From the NCBI RefSeq assembly GCF_014699115.1, contig NZ_JACXAD010000001.1, positions 248,001 through 312,000 on the forward strand: a DNA stretch of 64,000 nt. Reading direction: 5' to 3'. Positions within the stretch are counted from its first letter, which is position 1, and the number at the start of each line of letters is the position of its first letter. The stretch comes from Hymenobacter montanus. GTDB taxonomy: Bacteria > Bacteroidota > Bacteroidia > Cytophagales > Hymenobacteraceae. The notes below the pieces were generated by a model. That model ran no database searches, was not told the DNA's origin, and saw nothing but the letters and a program-made list of their open reading frames with translations. Positions 34,413 to 44,556 of this stretch are shown here, one piece after another. Made by a program: the position numbers and the translations under genes.

Positions 34413-36287
34413 CTACCGATAGCCGGCGGCTTGCAGCGCGAACAGTTCGGCGTACCGGCCGCCCTTGGCCAACAAAGCCTCGTGCGAGCCGATTTCTACG
34501 AACTGGCCGTTTTCAATCACCAGGATGCGGTCGGCCATGCGCACGGTGCTGAACCGGTGGCTGATGAGGACGGCCGTTTTTCCTTGAGTTAATTCGGCGA
34601 AGCGCTGAAAGACTTCGTGCTCGGCGCGGGCATCGAGCGCCGCGGTGGGCTCGTCGAGGATGAGCAGTTGGGCGTCGCGCATGTACGCCCGGCCGAGGGC
34701 AATCTTCTGCCACTCACCGCCGCTCAGGTCCACCCCGCCGTTAAAGCGCCGGCCGATCATTTGGTCGTAGCCCCCCGGCAGCTTGGCAATGACGGTGTCA
34801 GCCAGGCTCTGGTGGGCGGCGGTCTCGATCCGGGGCTGGTTCTGGCGCTCCTCAATGCGGCCCACCGCCAGGTTCTGCCCCGCCGGCAACTGGAAGCGCA
34901 CAAAGTCCTGGAAGATAACCCCGATTTCCTGCCGCAACTCGGCCGGGTCGTACTCGCGCAAGTCGTGACCGTCGAGCAGGATGCGGCCCTCGGTGGGGTC
35001 GTAGAGCCGGGCCAGGAGCTTCACCAGCGTGGTTTTACCCGCCCCGTTCTCGCCCACCAGCGCCAGCTTCTCACCCGCTTCGAGCTGAAAAGACAGGTTG
35101 CGAATGGCCCATTTTGTACCATTTTTGTACTGGAACCCGACGTTTTCAAACTCAACCCCCCGCCGGATGGGCCGGGGGAAGGGCCTTACCGGAGCGCCGG
35201 AGCCCGCCTGGCGCACGATGCGGGGCCGCAGGGCAAAGAAATCAAAAAAATCCTGCAAGTATAAAGCCCCGTCGGCCACCGAGCTAAACCGACTCAGAAT
35301 GCCTTCGAGCAGGCTGCGCAGGCGCGCGAACGACCCGGCCAGGAAGGTGAGCTGGCCCAGGGAGATCTGCCCCGCCACGGCGCGGGCCAGGATGTACACG
35401 TAGGCCCCGTAGTAGCCGGCCGCGCCAATGGCGGCGAACACAGTGCCCCAACCGGCGCGCCGCAGCACTAAGCTCTTGTTCTGGCGGTAAAAGCTGTCGG
35501 ACAGCTCGCGGAAGCGACCAATCAGAAAGTCGGACAAGCCGAAGATCTTAACTTCCTTGGCCGTTTCGTCGGAGGCGCCGGTCTGGCGGAGGTAGTCCAG
35601 CTCGCGGCGCTCGGGCGTCCAGGAGTGCGACAGCGAGTAGCTGCGCTCGTTGAAATGCGACTCGCCCAGGAAGGCCGGCACTACCGCCAGCAGCAGCAGC
35701 CCCAGCAGCCAGGGCTGGAAGGCCACCAGCCCCCCGGCCAGCAGCAGCAGAGTGACCACGTCCTGGCCCTGGGCCAGCACCTGGCTCATGAGCACGGTGC
35801 GCGACAGCGTTTGGCGGCGGGCCCGCTCTAGCTTGTCGTAAAACGTACTGTCTTCGAACTGATCCAAGTCCAGCTCGGCGGCGTGGGCCATGAGGCGGAT
35901 GGAAGACTGGTTGGCAAACAGGTCGCCGAGCAGCGAGTCGAGCAGGGCCACGCCCCGGCCCAGCGCATCGGCCAGCAGCACGAGGCCAAACTCCAGGGCC
36001 ACCAGGGTGAGCACGGGCGGAAGGGCCCGCTCGGCGGCGGGCAGGCGGGTGAGCGCCACCACCTCGTCGAGAATAAGGCGACCCACGTAGAGCGTAGCCA
36101 GCGGCAGGCCCGCCCGTAGCAGGCGCAGCGCCAGGTTGGCCAGGGCCAGGGCGGGGCTGGTTTGCCAGATGAGCCGGAGAAACGCGGGCAGATGGCGCAG
36201 GGCCGACACTCGCTCGCGCACGCTCACGGGTGGTTTGTCGCCGGCAGTGGGGCGCTTGGCGGAAATGGTTTTCAGGAAATCAAACAT
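34413..36287 (-). CDS. ABC exporter, fused permease/ATPase
   Basis: The ATG at 36287 gives 624 residues. The N-terminal half is an ABC transporter type-1 membrane domain with about six helices (such as ALANLALRLLRAGLPLATLYVG and LTLVALEFGLVLLADALG). The C-terminal half is the ATPase: Walker A GENGAGKTT, Q-loop IFQDFVRF, signature LSGGEWQKIALG, Walker B LLILDEPTAALD and H-loop LISHR. It should work as a homodimeric exporter in the inner membrane. The substrate is unknown, lipid, peptide or drug being typical. The open frame upstream of 36287 lacks family features. Confidence 0.92.
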   Translation of the reverse strand: MFDFLKTISAKRPTAGDKPPVSVRERVSALRHLPAFLRLIWQTSPALALANLALRLLRAGLPLATLYVGRLILDEVVALTRLPAAERALPPVLTLVALEFGLVLLADALGRGVALLDSLLGDLFANQSSIRLMAHAAELDLDQFEDSTFYDKLERARRQTLSRTVLMSQVLAQGQDVVTLLLLAGGLVAFQPWLLGLLLLAVVPAFLGESHFNERSYSLSHSWTPERRELDYLRQTGASDETAKEVKIFGLSDFLIGRFRELSDSFYRQNKSLVLRRAGWGTVFAAIGAAGYYGAYVYILARAVAGQISLGQLTFLAGSFARLRSLLEGILSRFSSVADGALYLQDFFDFFALRPRIVRQAGSGAPVRPFPRPIRRGVEFENVGFQYKNGTKWAIRNLSFQLEAGEKLALVGENGAGKTTLVKLLARLYDPTEGRILLDGHDLREYDPAELRQEIGVIFQDFVRFQLPAGQNLAVGRIEERQNQPRIETAAHQSLADTVIAKLPGGYDQMIGRRFNGGVDLSGGEWQKIALGRAYMRDAQLLILDEPTAALDARAEHEVFQRFAELTQGKTAVLISHRFSTVRMADRILVIENGQFVEIGSHEALLAKGGRYAELFALQAAGYR

Positions 36288-36838
36288 CGCCCCGGCAGAG
36301 GCAAGCTTGGGGCCGGAAGGCCGAGGCAGCCGTTTTGGCAGAAGGCCCCCGTGCCCATACCCGGTCCAGTGCCAGCCTTCAGTCCACGCTTCCGGGCAGC
36401 AGCGCGCCCCGCACAGATAGCGCATAACCTGGGGGTGGGGCCCGCCTCGTAGCGGACCAGCCCGAGCCCATCGGCAGCAATATGGAGCTGCTGGAGTGAG
36501 CGCGAACCAGCCCGCCAGTAAAACTGGCCAGAGGATGGGCTACTCCACTGCGGGGTAGGCTTACCCGAGTCACCCGGTGAGGAGGCTGGGCGCGAAGCCG
36601 CGGGAGGACCGCCTCAGGCAGTTCTCAGCGAGTGTAGCCGGTTGGGTGGGCTAAGCGCAGCGCTGGCAGGTGCCCGTAACGCTGTACCGATTGGTTTCGC
36701 GCCGACGGGGCAGGGCCCGAGGTTCGACGGCACGAACGGAATGGCACAGGCACCTGACGGCAGCGCGTCGCCGACGCGCGCCAACTACTCTTTCTCCACC
36801 TTCTCCACAAAAACAGGCTCAAGCGGGACGCCGGCCGG
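36288..36838. other. GC-rich intergenic region, no gene seen
   Basis: Short overlapping ORFs on both strands have low-complexity, R/P-rich translations typical of GC-rich non-coding DNA. No repeat or hairpin of note was found. Confidence 0.4.
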
Positions 36839-37171
36839 TTAGTCGGGATTTGCGGGCGGGGTAGGGCGACGCCCCCGGGGCTTTTTCGGGGTAGTGGTCA
36901 GCTCGACGGTAACCGGCACTTTCACTGTAGGCCGACGCCCGCGGGGCTTCTTGAGGGGTGGGGTTTCGGCGGTCGGCTCCGCGGGGACCGACTCTGCGGG
37001 AGCGGGCTCCGCCGAAACTGACTCTTCGGGTAGAGCTTTCTGCAGGGATGCGGCCCGCTCCTTAGCACGGCGCTCTGCTCGCTCTTCCTGGTCTGCCCAA
37101 TAGGAGGATTCATTCATCTCATACTGGGTGCTGGCAGACCAGTGCCAGGTGTATTTTCCACGTCTAGGCAT
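36839..37171 (-). CDS. small AT-hook protein
   Basis: The ATG at 37171 gives 110 residues; a GTG at 37186 is also possible. The N-terminus is tryptophan- and charge-rich and leads into a coiled-coil-like EERAERRAKERAASLQK stretch, then an Ala/Pro/Glu linker (SAEPAPAESVPAEPTAE). It ends with two copies of KKPRGRRPT (74-82 and 96-104). PRGRRP is a canonical AT-hook core that inserts into the minor groove of AT-rich DNA. It is therefore probably a nucleoid-associated or regulatory protein. It diverges from the HTH gene at 37305 across 133 bp of AT-rich DNA, a possible common target. Confidence 0.7.
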   Translation of the reverse strand: MPRRGKYTWHWSASTQYEMNESSYWADQEERAERRAKERAASLQKALPEESVSAEPAPAESVPAEPTAETPPLKKPRGRRPTVKVPVTVELTTTPKKPRGRRPTPPANPD

Positions 37172-37281
37172 GCTGGTAGTTGGCACAATTTACCTAGGAG
37201 TTGCTTTCTTGCAGCAACTCAGTATTGTACGCCGCGCAAACATACGAAGATGCGTCTAATATGCCGCACACTATTTATTAA

Positions 37282-37304
37282 ATATTCGCTGAAACGCGAA
37301 ATAT
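37282..37304. promoter_or_regulatory. imperfect palindrome just upstream of the HTH gene
   Basis: ATATTCGC and GCGAAATAT form an inverted repeat with one unpaired base, abutting the ATG at 37305. The placement suits autoregulation by the HTH protein. Confidence 0.3.
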
Positions 37305-37796
37305 ATGTCCCAAGAAACTATTAATCAGCGCCTAAATTTTCTCATTAAGAGCCTGGGCTTAAGCATCAGGGCCTTCAGTGCGGCCTTGGGCGTAAGCGAC
37401 ACCAATACCCGTAACTACCTCTCTAAAGGCACTAAACCTAACTCCGACTACCTGGAAAGCATCCTGCGCCATTTTAATCGCGTAAATCCAGCGTGGCTCA
37501 TTACCGGGGAGGGCGAGCCGTTTCTGACGGAGCCCAGCGCTTCGGACGAGCCGTTGGTCTCCTACCAGAAAAATAATTCCGGCCAACGCCCGGGCCCCAT
37601 TCCGGGCTCAACCATCGGCCGCGGCTATGGCTTGGCCGACTGCGAGCGGGAGCGCGACACGTACAAAGCCGAGCGCGACCTGGCCCGCCAAGAGGCACTG
37701 TCGCTCCGCGAGCAGTTGGCGATGAAAGACCAGCTGATTGCGGCCAAAGATGAAATGCTGTCGCTGCTGCGCACCGGTTTCAACCGCTCCAACTAA
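37305..37796 (+). CDS. HTH regulator with C-terminal coiled coil
   Basis: A 163-residue protein. Residues 1-65 form an XRE/Cro-like helix-turn-helix (INQRLNFLIKSLGLSIRAFSAALGVSDTNTRNYL), a linker runs to about 115, and the C-terminus is a predicted coiled coil (RERDTYKAERDLARQEALSLREQ). This layout is common among Bacteroidota phage-repressor-like regulators, and dimerisation through the coiled coil is expected. No phage genes are nearby. Upstream is a divergent AT-hook gene. Confidence 0.85.
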   Translation: MSQETINQRLNFLIKSLGLSIRAFSAALGVSDTNTRNYLSKGTKPNSDYLESILRHFNRVNPAWLITGEGEPFLTEPSASDEPLVSYQKNNSGQRPGPIPGSTIGRGYGLADCERERDTYKAERDLARQEALSLREQLAMKDQLIAAKDEMLSLLRTGFNRSN

Positions 37797-37938
37797 GCTG
37801 TATGGAGCGTTCCTAAGCAACCACTCCCGCGGAGGTCTGTTCTGTCGCAGCCTCTCCCCCACTTCGTTGGGTCGAATGTCGGTCGGGAAAGAGGCTACGG
37901 CCTGTTCAGTAAGATGGCCTTTACTTTTTATCAGCAGG

Positions 37939-38367
37939 CTACAGCTCGCTCGTGGTATCGTGCGCGAAGCTTTGAATCAGCTGAAAGAGTGGCCCATCGG
38001 GGGTGTCTTCTCCGGTATGGCACAGCACGAGCTGGTCGGGGTTGGCGTAGCCAGCCAGTTCTTCCATCTGAGCGCGCGCGGCCGTGCGAAAGGCCATGGA
38101 CCACTGCATAAAGCGGCGCTCGGGGATGGGGCCATACGCCAGTCGGGTTACGGTGTGGTGGCGCGCGTCGCGCAACAGACGCCCGTACAGGTCGGCCAGG
38201 GCCGCGACCTCGCCCTCGACTACCTGCACAAAGCGCTCATTGCCGTAGAGGAGCACGCCGGTAATGCCGTCCGCGGCATTCCGCTGCCGGGACTCTTGCA
38301 GCAGCTCCGTTAAGTCAGCATCCGAAAGAGGCCGGGTAGCCTGGCTTATGTAGATCAATTGGTGCAT
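37939..38367 (-). CDS. BLUF-domain blue-light sensor
   Basis: The ATG at 38367 gives 142 residues consisting essentially of one BLUF domain. All key photocycle residues are present: Y6 (LIYIS), N30, Q48 (FVQVVEGE), W89 and M91 (QWSMAF). FAD would be bound in the domain and the Tyr/Gln pair should support the red-shifted signalling state. There is no fused output domain, so it would signal through a partner. Nearby regulators are the HTH gene at 37305 and the AT-hook gene, but a link is only positional. Confidence 0.92.
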   Translation of the reverse strand: MHQLIYISQATRPLSDADLTELLQESRQRNAADGITGVLLYGNERFVQVVEGEVAALADLYGRLLRDARHHTVTRLAYGPIPERRFMQWSMAFRTAARAQMEELAGYANPDQLVLCHTGEDTPDGPLFQLIQSFAHDTTSEL

Positions 38368-38898
38368 AGCTAGCAATCAATAGTTTAGAAGATAGGAAAG
38401 AAGAATTTAGGACTGCGGAGGCAGCAGCCGAGGCTTATCCGCCGAATAACGGCCGTGCCCTCCCGGATATGCCCCCGGTTCGCTTCAGGCGCGAAGCCCC
38501 AGCAGAGAGGGTATCCGACGCGAGGGACACGGATGCTCACCGCGCCAGGCCCCGTACTTAGCGCGGTTGAGTACGAGTACCAGAGGCTAGGGATACGGAT
38601 GCTCACCCCGGTGCCCTTGAGTTCCACCGGTCGATAAGGTCGCCTACTGAGTTGACGTAGGGAGTGCGTACCTGGTTACCATCGAGTTTCATCATAAACC
38701 AAAAGAGAGGATGCTTGAAAAAAACGGGGGTAGTATAAGCCTGGCAGCTGGTCGGCCAGGGTGGGCGTAGCTATGCAATCGCCACGTGATGAGGATAAGC
38801 TAAAAGCACTCGCTACCCGGGAATTGTTTTGATAATCGCGGCCGCCCCCATCCGGGACGGTGCCGGTAGTAATTTTACTTGCTAATAACAACCGGTTT
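38368..38898. other. intergenic, dispersed-repeat fragment, no gene
   Basis: No coding ORF. The 21-bp sequence shared with 21997-22017 lies at 38478-38498, and ACGGATGCTCACC occurs twice (near 38530 and 38595). A TAATTTTA box at 38870-38877 resembles a -7 element for nhaA. Confidence 0.45.
38478..38498. repeat. 21-bp dispersed sequence, copy 2
   Basis: Exact inverse copy of 21997-22017, intergenic upstream of nhaA. Confidence 0.5.
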
Positions 38899-40248
38899 AT
38901 GGCTGTTGCCCATCTTGTCCGGCCGTTGGTGCGGCCCTTCTCTGAATTTTTTCGGCGCGAAGCGGCCGGGGGCATTGTGCTGATGCTGAGTGCCGGGTTG
39001 GCGCTCGTCCTGGCCAATACCAGCTGGGGCGTGGCGCGCTACTTCCCGGGCCTGTGGGAGGAGCACCTGCGGATCTCCCTCAACGGGCTAGTGCTCGACA
39101 AAAGCCTGCTGCACTGGATAAACGATGGGCTGATGGCCATTTTTTTTCTCATTGTGGGCCTGGAAATTAAGCGCGAAGCTCTGGACGGGGAATTGTCTAC
39201 CTGGCGCCAGGCGGTGCTGCCGATTGCCGGCGCACTGGGCGGCATGCTTCTGCCAGCGTTGCTTTTCAGCCTGCTCAATCGCGGCACCCCGACGGCCGCG
39301 GGCTGGGGCATTCCCATGGCCACCGACATTGCCTTCGCCCTGGCGGTGCTACAGCTACTCGGGCCCCGGGTACCCTTGGGATTGAAAATATTTCTCACGG
39401 CCCTGGCCATTGTCGACGACCTCGGGGCCGTGGTGGTGATTGCCGGGTTTTATACTGCTGAACTACACCTGGGCTACCTCTGCCTGGCCTTAGGCACCTG
39501 GGGCACGCTGTTGGCCCTCAACCGGCTGGGGGCGCGCACGCTTTGGGCGTTTCTGCCCCTGGGCGTCTTGCTATGGTTCTTCATGCTGGAGTCGGGCATT
39601 CACGCCACCTTGGCCGGCGTGATGCTGGCCGGGGCCATTCCCCTGCGCATTGGCCACCCCCGCCCGGACCTGCTGCGGCTGCTGGACGAGCGCCTGACCT
39701 TTCTCAAGCACGAGACCCACGGTGCCGACGCCGACCCGCGCACCATCAGCGAAGAGCTGGAGTACCTCTCGGAAACCATTAGCTCGCCGGCGCAACGGCT
39801 CGAGCAGCGCCTGCACTCAGTGGTTTCCTTCGGCATCATTCCCCTCTTCGCCTTCGCCAATACCAGTGTGGCGCTCGATGGGTCGATGTTTGCTCAGCTT
39901 GGTACTCCCCTGGGGCTGGGCATCCTGTGCGGGCTGGTCCTGGGCAAGCCCCTGGGAATTGGGCTGCTATCCTGGGGGGTGGTGCGCCTGGGGTGGGCTT
40001 CGCTTCCCGCCGGCGTGAGCTGGCGGCAGTTGTGGGGGGCGGGCGTACTAGGCGGCATCGGCTTCACCATGTCGTTGTTTATTACGCTGCTGGCCCTGGG
40101 CGAGCACTCCGAGGGTGTTGGAGTGGCCAAGCTGGCGATTTTGCTGTCCTCCCTGGTCGCGGGGCTCATGGGGTATGCGCTGCTCTTCCGGGTGCCCGCG
40201 GCGACCTCTGAGCCCGCAGAATCCCTGTCCCAAACCCCTTCCCCTTAA
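38899..40248 (+). CDS. nhaA: Na+/H+ antiporter NhaA
   Basis: The ATG at 38899 gives 449 residues; an upstream GTG is unlikely. Twelve hydrophobic segments are expected. Family motifs include NDGLMAIFFLIVGLEIKRE, the AWGIPMATDIAFALAV-type helix, the AIVDDLGAVVVIAGF segment with the proton/sodium-binding Asp pair, and GIGFTMSLFI near the end. It exchanges external protons for internal sodium in the inner membrane. An insert of about 40 residues (RLTFLKHETHGADADPRTIS) sits in the mid-protein loop, as in long NhaA variants. Confidence 0.95.
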   Translation: MAVAHLVRPLVRPFSEFFRREAAGGIVLMLSAGLALVLANTSWGVARYFPGLWEEHLRISLNGLVLDKSLLHWINDGLMAIFFLIVGLEIKREALDGELSTWRQAVLPIAGALGGMLLPALLFSLLNRGTPTAAGWGIPMATDIAFALAVLQLLGPRVPLGLKIFLTALAIVDDLGAVVVIAGFYTAELHLGYLCLALGTWGTLLALNRLGARTLWAFLPLGVLLWFFMLESGIHATLAGVMLAGAIPLRIGHPRPDLLRLLDERLTFLKHETHGADADPRTISEELEYLSETISSPAQRLEQRLHSVVSFGIIPLFAFANTSVALDGSMFAQLGTPLGLGILCGLVLGKPLGIGLLSWGVVRLGWASLPAGVSWRQLWGAGVLGGIGFTMSLFITLLALGEHSEGVGVAKLAILLSSLVAGLMGYALLFRVPAATSEPAESLSQTPSP

Positions 40249-40361
40249 AGAAATTACGGCTAAGCCGGGCATTGCTTGACCGACGCAACCCCGGGGCCGG
40301 CTGAACGGTCAGGTGGGTGAAGCCCTGCGTACTTACGCCGCGTAGCTACTGCCCCCATAGT

Positions 40362-41009
40362 ATGAGAAAGATAAAGACCTGGTTATTCTGCACCGTCCTC
40401 CTGGGCTGTGCGTTTTCGGCTCGTGCGCAAGCACCTCGGCCGCGGCTCTACGAAGCGGGCCTGGAAGGGATGAGCTACGTTCCGCTAGTGTCCGAGGCCC
40501 GCACCAAGTTCCAGGGGCCCTCGGGGGTCTTTTTTCGCTACGTGCCCCAGCAGGCAGGCTTGCGGGGCGGCGCGGGCCTTACCCAGCGGCAGGCTGGGCC
40601 GCCCAGTGACTGTAACGATTGCCCCAGCGGCGAAACCACGACCCGGGCGCTTACCCTGCGGGTAGGCGGGCAGTACGCGCTCGTTCGGCAGTTGCCGTGG
40701 CTTTATGCGTTTGCCGACGGGGCCTACCGGCACACCAGCGCCTCCGGGGCGTACACGGGTGGCTTGTGTGGCTGCCTGGATTACACGGAGACCCAGACGG
40801 GCCGGGGCTGGGGCGCCATGGCGGGACTGGGAGCGACCATTCACCTGCTCCCCCGCCTCTCAATGGTTCCGGAGCTGTATTACGAGGGCTTTAGCACGCG
40901 CACCGTCCAAGAGCATACCGACCGCAGAGCGCCTGTTACGCGGACTTGGGTTTCCCGAAAAAAGGAGCATAGCCCCGCGCTTCGATTGCTCGCCACGGTG
41001 TCGTTTTAG
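40362..41009 (+). CDS. outer-membrane beta-barrel-like protein
   Basis: The ATG at 40362 gives 215 residues with a signal peptide (TWLFCTVLLGCAFSARAQ). Predicted strands include GVFFRYVPQQAG, TLRVGGQYALV, LYAFADGAYRHTSA, AMAGLGATIHLL and MVPELYYEGFS. Two cysteine pairs (CNDC and CGC) lie in loops and may form disulfides. It is probably a small outer-membrane protein, family not recognised. A hairpin element begins at its stop codon (41009-41031). Confidence 0.65.
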   Translation: MRKIKTWLFCTVLLGCAFSARAQAPRPRLYEAGLEGMSYVPLVSEARTKFQGPSGVFFRYVPQQAGLRGGAGLTQRQAGPPSDCNDCPSGETTTRALTLRVGGQYALVRQLPWLYAFADGAYRHTSASGAYTGGLCGCLDYTETQTGRGWGAMAGLGATIHLLPRLSMVPELYYEGFSTRTVQEHTDRRAPVTRTWVSRKKEHSPALRLLATVSF

Positions 41010-41031
41010 GGCGTACTCGCAGAGTCCGCCC
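41009..41031. repeat. short hairpin element, copy 2
   Basis: GGGCG-ACTC and GAGTCCGCCC form a 10-bp stem with one mismatch around GCA. It is related to 32458-32478, again directly after a gene end. Confidence 0.5.
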
Positions 41032-41151
41032 TACGAGAAGCTGGGGCGGCTGTCAACTCACCTGCTGCTCCGGGGAACAGCGCCTATACGCCCCGGTGGG
41101 CCAGTTATATTTGGGTTGAGCAGTGGCCGCCCGGGGGGCGCAGACTCATGC

Positions 41152-43797
41152 CTAAAGAGTTCGTTCCGCGACCTCGCTCGGAAGGAGGCGGACCAGCAGT
41201 CCCGTCCACCCGGTTTGGTGGCTGGCGCCCAGGCCGCGGCCGTCCTCGCCGTGGAAGTACTCGTAAAACAGGAGGTAATCGCGAAAATGGGGGTCGTGCT
41301 GCAAGCGCTCGTCGGAGCCAAAAGCAGGGCGGCGTCCTTGCTCATTTCGCAGAAACAGCTTGCTTAAGCGCGCGGCCAGGGCCGTGGCAATTTCCCGCAG
41401 GGTGCACAGCTGGCCGGAGCCGGTTGGGTATTCCACCCGAAAAGAGTCGCCGTAGTAGGCATAAAAGCGCTGTAACGACTCAATGATGAGGTAGTTGATC
41501 GGAAACCAGATGGGGCCGCGCCAGTTGGAGTTGCCCCCGAACATGGCCGAATCCGACTCGCCGGGCACGTACGCCACCGAGAAGTCGGCCTCGGCCCCGG
41601 GAAACCGGTACGGGTGTTCAAGGTGGTAGCGCGACAAGGCCCGGATGCCGTAGTCGGATAGGAACTCCTGTTCGTCGAGCATGCGGGCCAGCAGGCACTT
41701 CAGGCGGTGCCGACGCAGCAGCGAGAGACGGTGCCGCTCGCCCTTGCCCGGGTCTTGCCACTGCGACACCAGGGCCGCCAGCTGCGGCCGGTGGCGGAGT
41801 AGCCAGCGCAGGCGCTGGGTAAACTCGGGCAGGGCGTCGAGAATCTCTTCGTCGAGCACCTCCACCGCGAACAGCGGGATGAGCCCCACGATGGAGCGCA
41901 CCTTGAGCTTGGTGCGCGTACTGTCGGGGGTGTGCAGCACGTCGTAGTAAAAGCTGTCTTCCTCGTCCCAGAGGTTGAATTCGCCGTCGCCCCCCTTGGT
42001 CATGGCCTCCACGATGTAGAGGAAGTGCTCGAAGAACTTGCTGGCAATTTCCTGGTACACGGGGTTGGTGCGGGCCAGCTCGAGGGCCATGCGCATGAGG
42101 TTGAGGGCGTACATGGCCATCCAGCTGGTGCCGTCCGACTGTTCGATGTGCCCGCCGGTGGGCAGCGGGGCGCTGCGGTCGAACACGCCGATGTTGTCGA
42201 GCCCCAAAAAGCCGCCCTCGAAGATGTTGTGGCCGTTACGGTCCTTGCGGTTCACCCACCAGGCAAAGTTGAGGGTGAGCTTGTGGAAGACGGCCTCCAG
42301 GAAGTGGGTGTCGCCCTGGCCGCCGCGCCGCTTCTGGTCCATCTGGTACACCCGCCAGGTGGCCCAGGCGTGCACGGGCGGGTTGGCGTCGCTCAGGTTC
42401 CACTCGTAGGCCGGCAGCTGGCCGTTGGGGTGCATGTACCAGTCCTGGCACAGCAGCCGCAACTGGCTTTTAGCAAACTCGGCGTCGACCATGGCCAGCG
42501 GCAGGCAGTGAAACGCCAGGTCCCAGGCCGCGTACCAGGGGTACTCCCACTTGTCGGGCATCGAAATGATGTCGGCATTGTAGAGATGGCGCCACTCGCT
42601 GTTGCGGCCCTGGCGCCGCTGGCCCGGCGGCACCACAAAATTGGGGTCGCCGTCGAGCCACTGCGCCATGTCGTAATAATAGTACTGCTTGCTCCAGAGC
42701 AGGCCCGCGAAGGCCTGGCGCTGCACATTGCGGGCATCGGGGTCCGGTAGGTGCTCCTGCAGGCAGTCGTAGAATTCGTCGGCTTCGTGCCGACGCCGGG
42801 CCACTACCTGGTCGAAATCAGCAAAGGGCGCCGCGCTGCCGGCCTGCCGCAGCCGCACCCGCACGGTTTGGGAGGCGCCGGCCGCCACGGTGAGCGGGTA
42901 GTGCGCGGCCACCTTCGTGCCCCGCTGCGCCGGGTTAATGGCGGCGGCCTGGCCCTCGACAAGGTAGTCGTTGATGCCATCTTTGAAGTAGCGGCCTTCG
43001 TTGGGTAAATCGTAGAGCCGTACGCCGTTGGTGTCGTTGTCGCAAAAAAGCAGGTCGGGCGCCTGGTCGCAGTAGAGCCGGTACACGCCCAGCTCCTGGT
43101 GCGCCATTTCCACCGCACCGGGATGCACCAGGTGCATTTCGGGCCGGTCGCGGTAGTTTTCGTAGCCCCAGGCCCAGGTGTTGCGGTACCAGGCCTGGGG
43201 CAGCACGTGCACGGTGGCCGCCTCCGGGCCCCGGTTGTGCACGGTTATTTGAATCAGCAGGTCTTCGGGGCCGGCTTTGGCGTACTCCACGAAAACGTCG
43301 AAGTAGCGGTTCTCGTCAAATATGCCGGTGTCGAGCAACTCATATTCGGGTTCCTGCCGGGTGCGCCGGGCATTCTCGGCGCGCAGCTGCTCGTACGGAA
43401 AATCCTGCTGGGGATACTTATAGAGCAGCTTCATGTAGGAGTGCGTGGGCGTGCTGTCGAGGTAGTAGTACTGCTCTTTCACGTCTTCGCCGTGGTTGCC
43501 CTCACCGTTGGTAAGGCCAAACAGGCGCTCTTTCAGTTGGGCATCACGGCCATTCCAGAGGGCCAGGGCGAAGCAGAGCTGCTGCCGGGCGTCGCTGATG
43601 CCGCCGATGCCCTCTTCGCCCCAACGGTAGGCGTAGGAGCGGGCCAGGTCGTGGGTAATGTATTCCCAGGCGTTGCCGTCGGCGCTGTAGTCTTCGCGCA
43701 CCGTGCCCCACTGGCGTTCTGTTAAGTAAGGTCCAAATTTCTTCCAGGCTGCCGTTTGGGCGTGGTCTTCGGCCAAGCGTAGTTGTTCTTGCGTCAT
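41152..43797 (-). CDS. GH63-like glycoside hydrolase (MGH1-type)
   Basis: The ATG at 43797 ([12 protein letters not shown]) gives 881 residues; the open frame extends 63 codons upstream without family features. The C-terminal (alpha/alpha)6 domain shows GH63/mannosylglycerate-hydrolase-type motifs ([67 protein letters not shown]), including the acidic residues used for catalysis in GH63. An N-terminal beta-sandwich precedes it. There is no signal peptide, so it is probably cytoplasmic and acts on a glucoside such as glucosylglycerate. Substrate is an inference from relatives. Confidence 0.85.
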   Translation of the reverse strand: MTQEQLRLAEDHAQTAAWKKFGPYLTERQWGTVREDYSADGNAWEYITHDLARSYAYRWGEEGIGGISDARQQLCFALALWNGRDAQLKERLFGLTNGEGNHGEDVKEQYYYLDSTPTHSYMKLLYKYPQQDFPYEQLRAENARRTRQEPEYELLDTGIFDENRYFDVFVEYAKAGPEDLLIQITVHNRGPEAATVHVLPQAWYRNTWAWGYENYRDRPEMHLVHPGAVEMAHQELGVYRLYCDQAPDLLFCDNDTNGVRLYDLPNEGRYFKDGINDYLVEGQAAAINPAQRGTKVAAHYPLTVAAGASQTVRVRLRQAGSAAPFADFDQVVARRRHEADEFYDCLQEHLPDPDARNVQRQAFAGLLWSKQYYYYDMAQWLDGDPNFVVPPGQRRQGRNSEWRHLYNADIISMPDKWEYPWYAAWDLAFHCLPLAMVDAEFAKSQLRLLCQDWYMHPNGQLPAYEWNLSDANPPVHAWATWRVYQMDQKRRGGQGDTHFLEAVFHKLTLNFAWWVNRKDRNGHNIFEGGFLGLDNIGVFDRSAPLPTGGHIEQSDGTSWMAMYALNLMRMALELARTNPVYQEIASKFFEHFLYIVEAMTKGGDGEFNLWDEEDSFYYDVLHTPDSTRTKLKVRSIVGLIPLFAVEVLDEEILDALPEFTQRLRWLLRHRPQLAALVSQWQDPGKGERHRLSLLRRHRLKCLLARMLDEQEFLSDYGIRALSRYHLEHPYRFPGAEADFSVAYVPGESDSAMFGGNSNWRGPIWFPINYLIIESLQRFYAYYGDSFRVEYPTGSGQLCTLREIATALAARLSKLFLRNEQGRRPAFGSDERLQHDPHFRDYLLFYEYFHGEDGRGLGASHQTGWTGLLVRLLPSEVAERTL

Positions 43798-44556
43798 AGA
43801 GGATATATTCGGAAGGAGATGCAGGCCCTGTACGAGCCCTTGGCCCCTGGCGATATCCAAAACTTTCACTCCGGGCCAACATTCCCAGCCGGGGCCGGCT
43901 ACCAGTTGCCGAAACTTCTTGGCCGCTTCCATCGATAAGCTCAACCGGGAAGGCAAGGGTTCACGCTGACTAGCGGGCCGCCCCACCCCTACTCCATCAG
44001 CTTCGGGTTGCTGGGCTGGTTTCCGACTTTATTGTTCGTTATCTTTAACCTCTGCTCTAAAACTGCGGACGCCCGGCCCGGGCTTGCTCATAGTTGAAAG
44101 GATAGCGCCAAATTCCGCTGGCTGATGACTTGACCTAACCCCTTAAGTCAGGCCTTTATTTAGTACTTTATTAATAATAAGTAAATCCTCATCATTCTTA
44201 TTTTAGGTCAATTCCTAACTGCAGCGCCGCACGGCTTCAAGCAGCCAAAATAATTTCATAAATACCAGGTTATCTAGAGAACATACCGGTTTTTGCCTTG
44301 CAAATTCGAGAGTTTGGTTTATGGTAGCAGCAGCAAACACCTGAAGCTCTATCAGTTGCTGGGAGGGCAAATAAACATGGAATTTCCAGTGCTATTTAAC
44401 ATAAAACAACCTATTCATAATCAATACACTTTATAAAGAACTGTTAGTTTTAATTGTAATAGTGACAAAAATACACACCTTGGAAAGCCAGGCTTTTTTA
44501 TAAAATCCATAGGCCTGCTTATCTTTACGAGCCCTAAGATTTTTTATAATAAAATT
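43798..44556. other. AT-rich intergenic region, no gene
   Basis: The right two-thirds (44100-44556) is strongly AT-rich. TATCTTTA at 44520-44527 resembles a -7 box for the SGNH-like gene. No hairpin terminator or small ORF could be supported. Confidence 0.4.

Noticed and set aside
36379..36864. Several overlapping ORFs of 60-70 residues on both strands
   Set aside because: R/P/G-rich translations without any coherent pattern, typical of GC-rich non-coding DNA.
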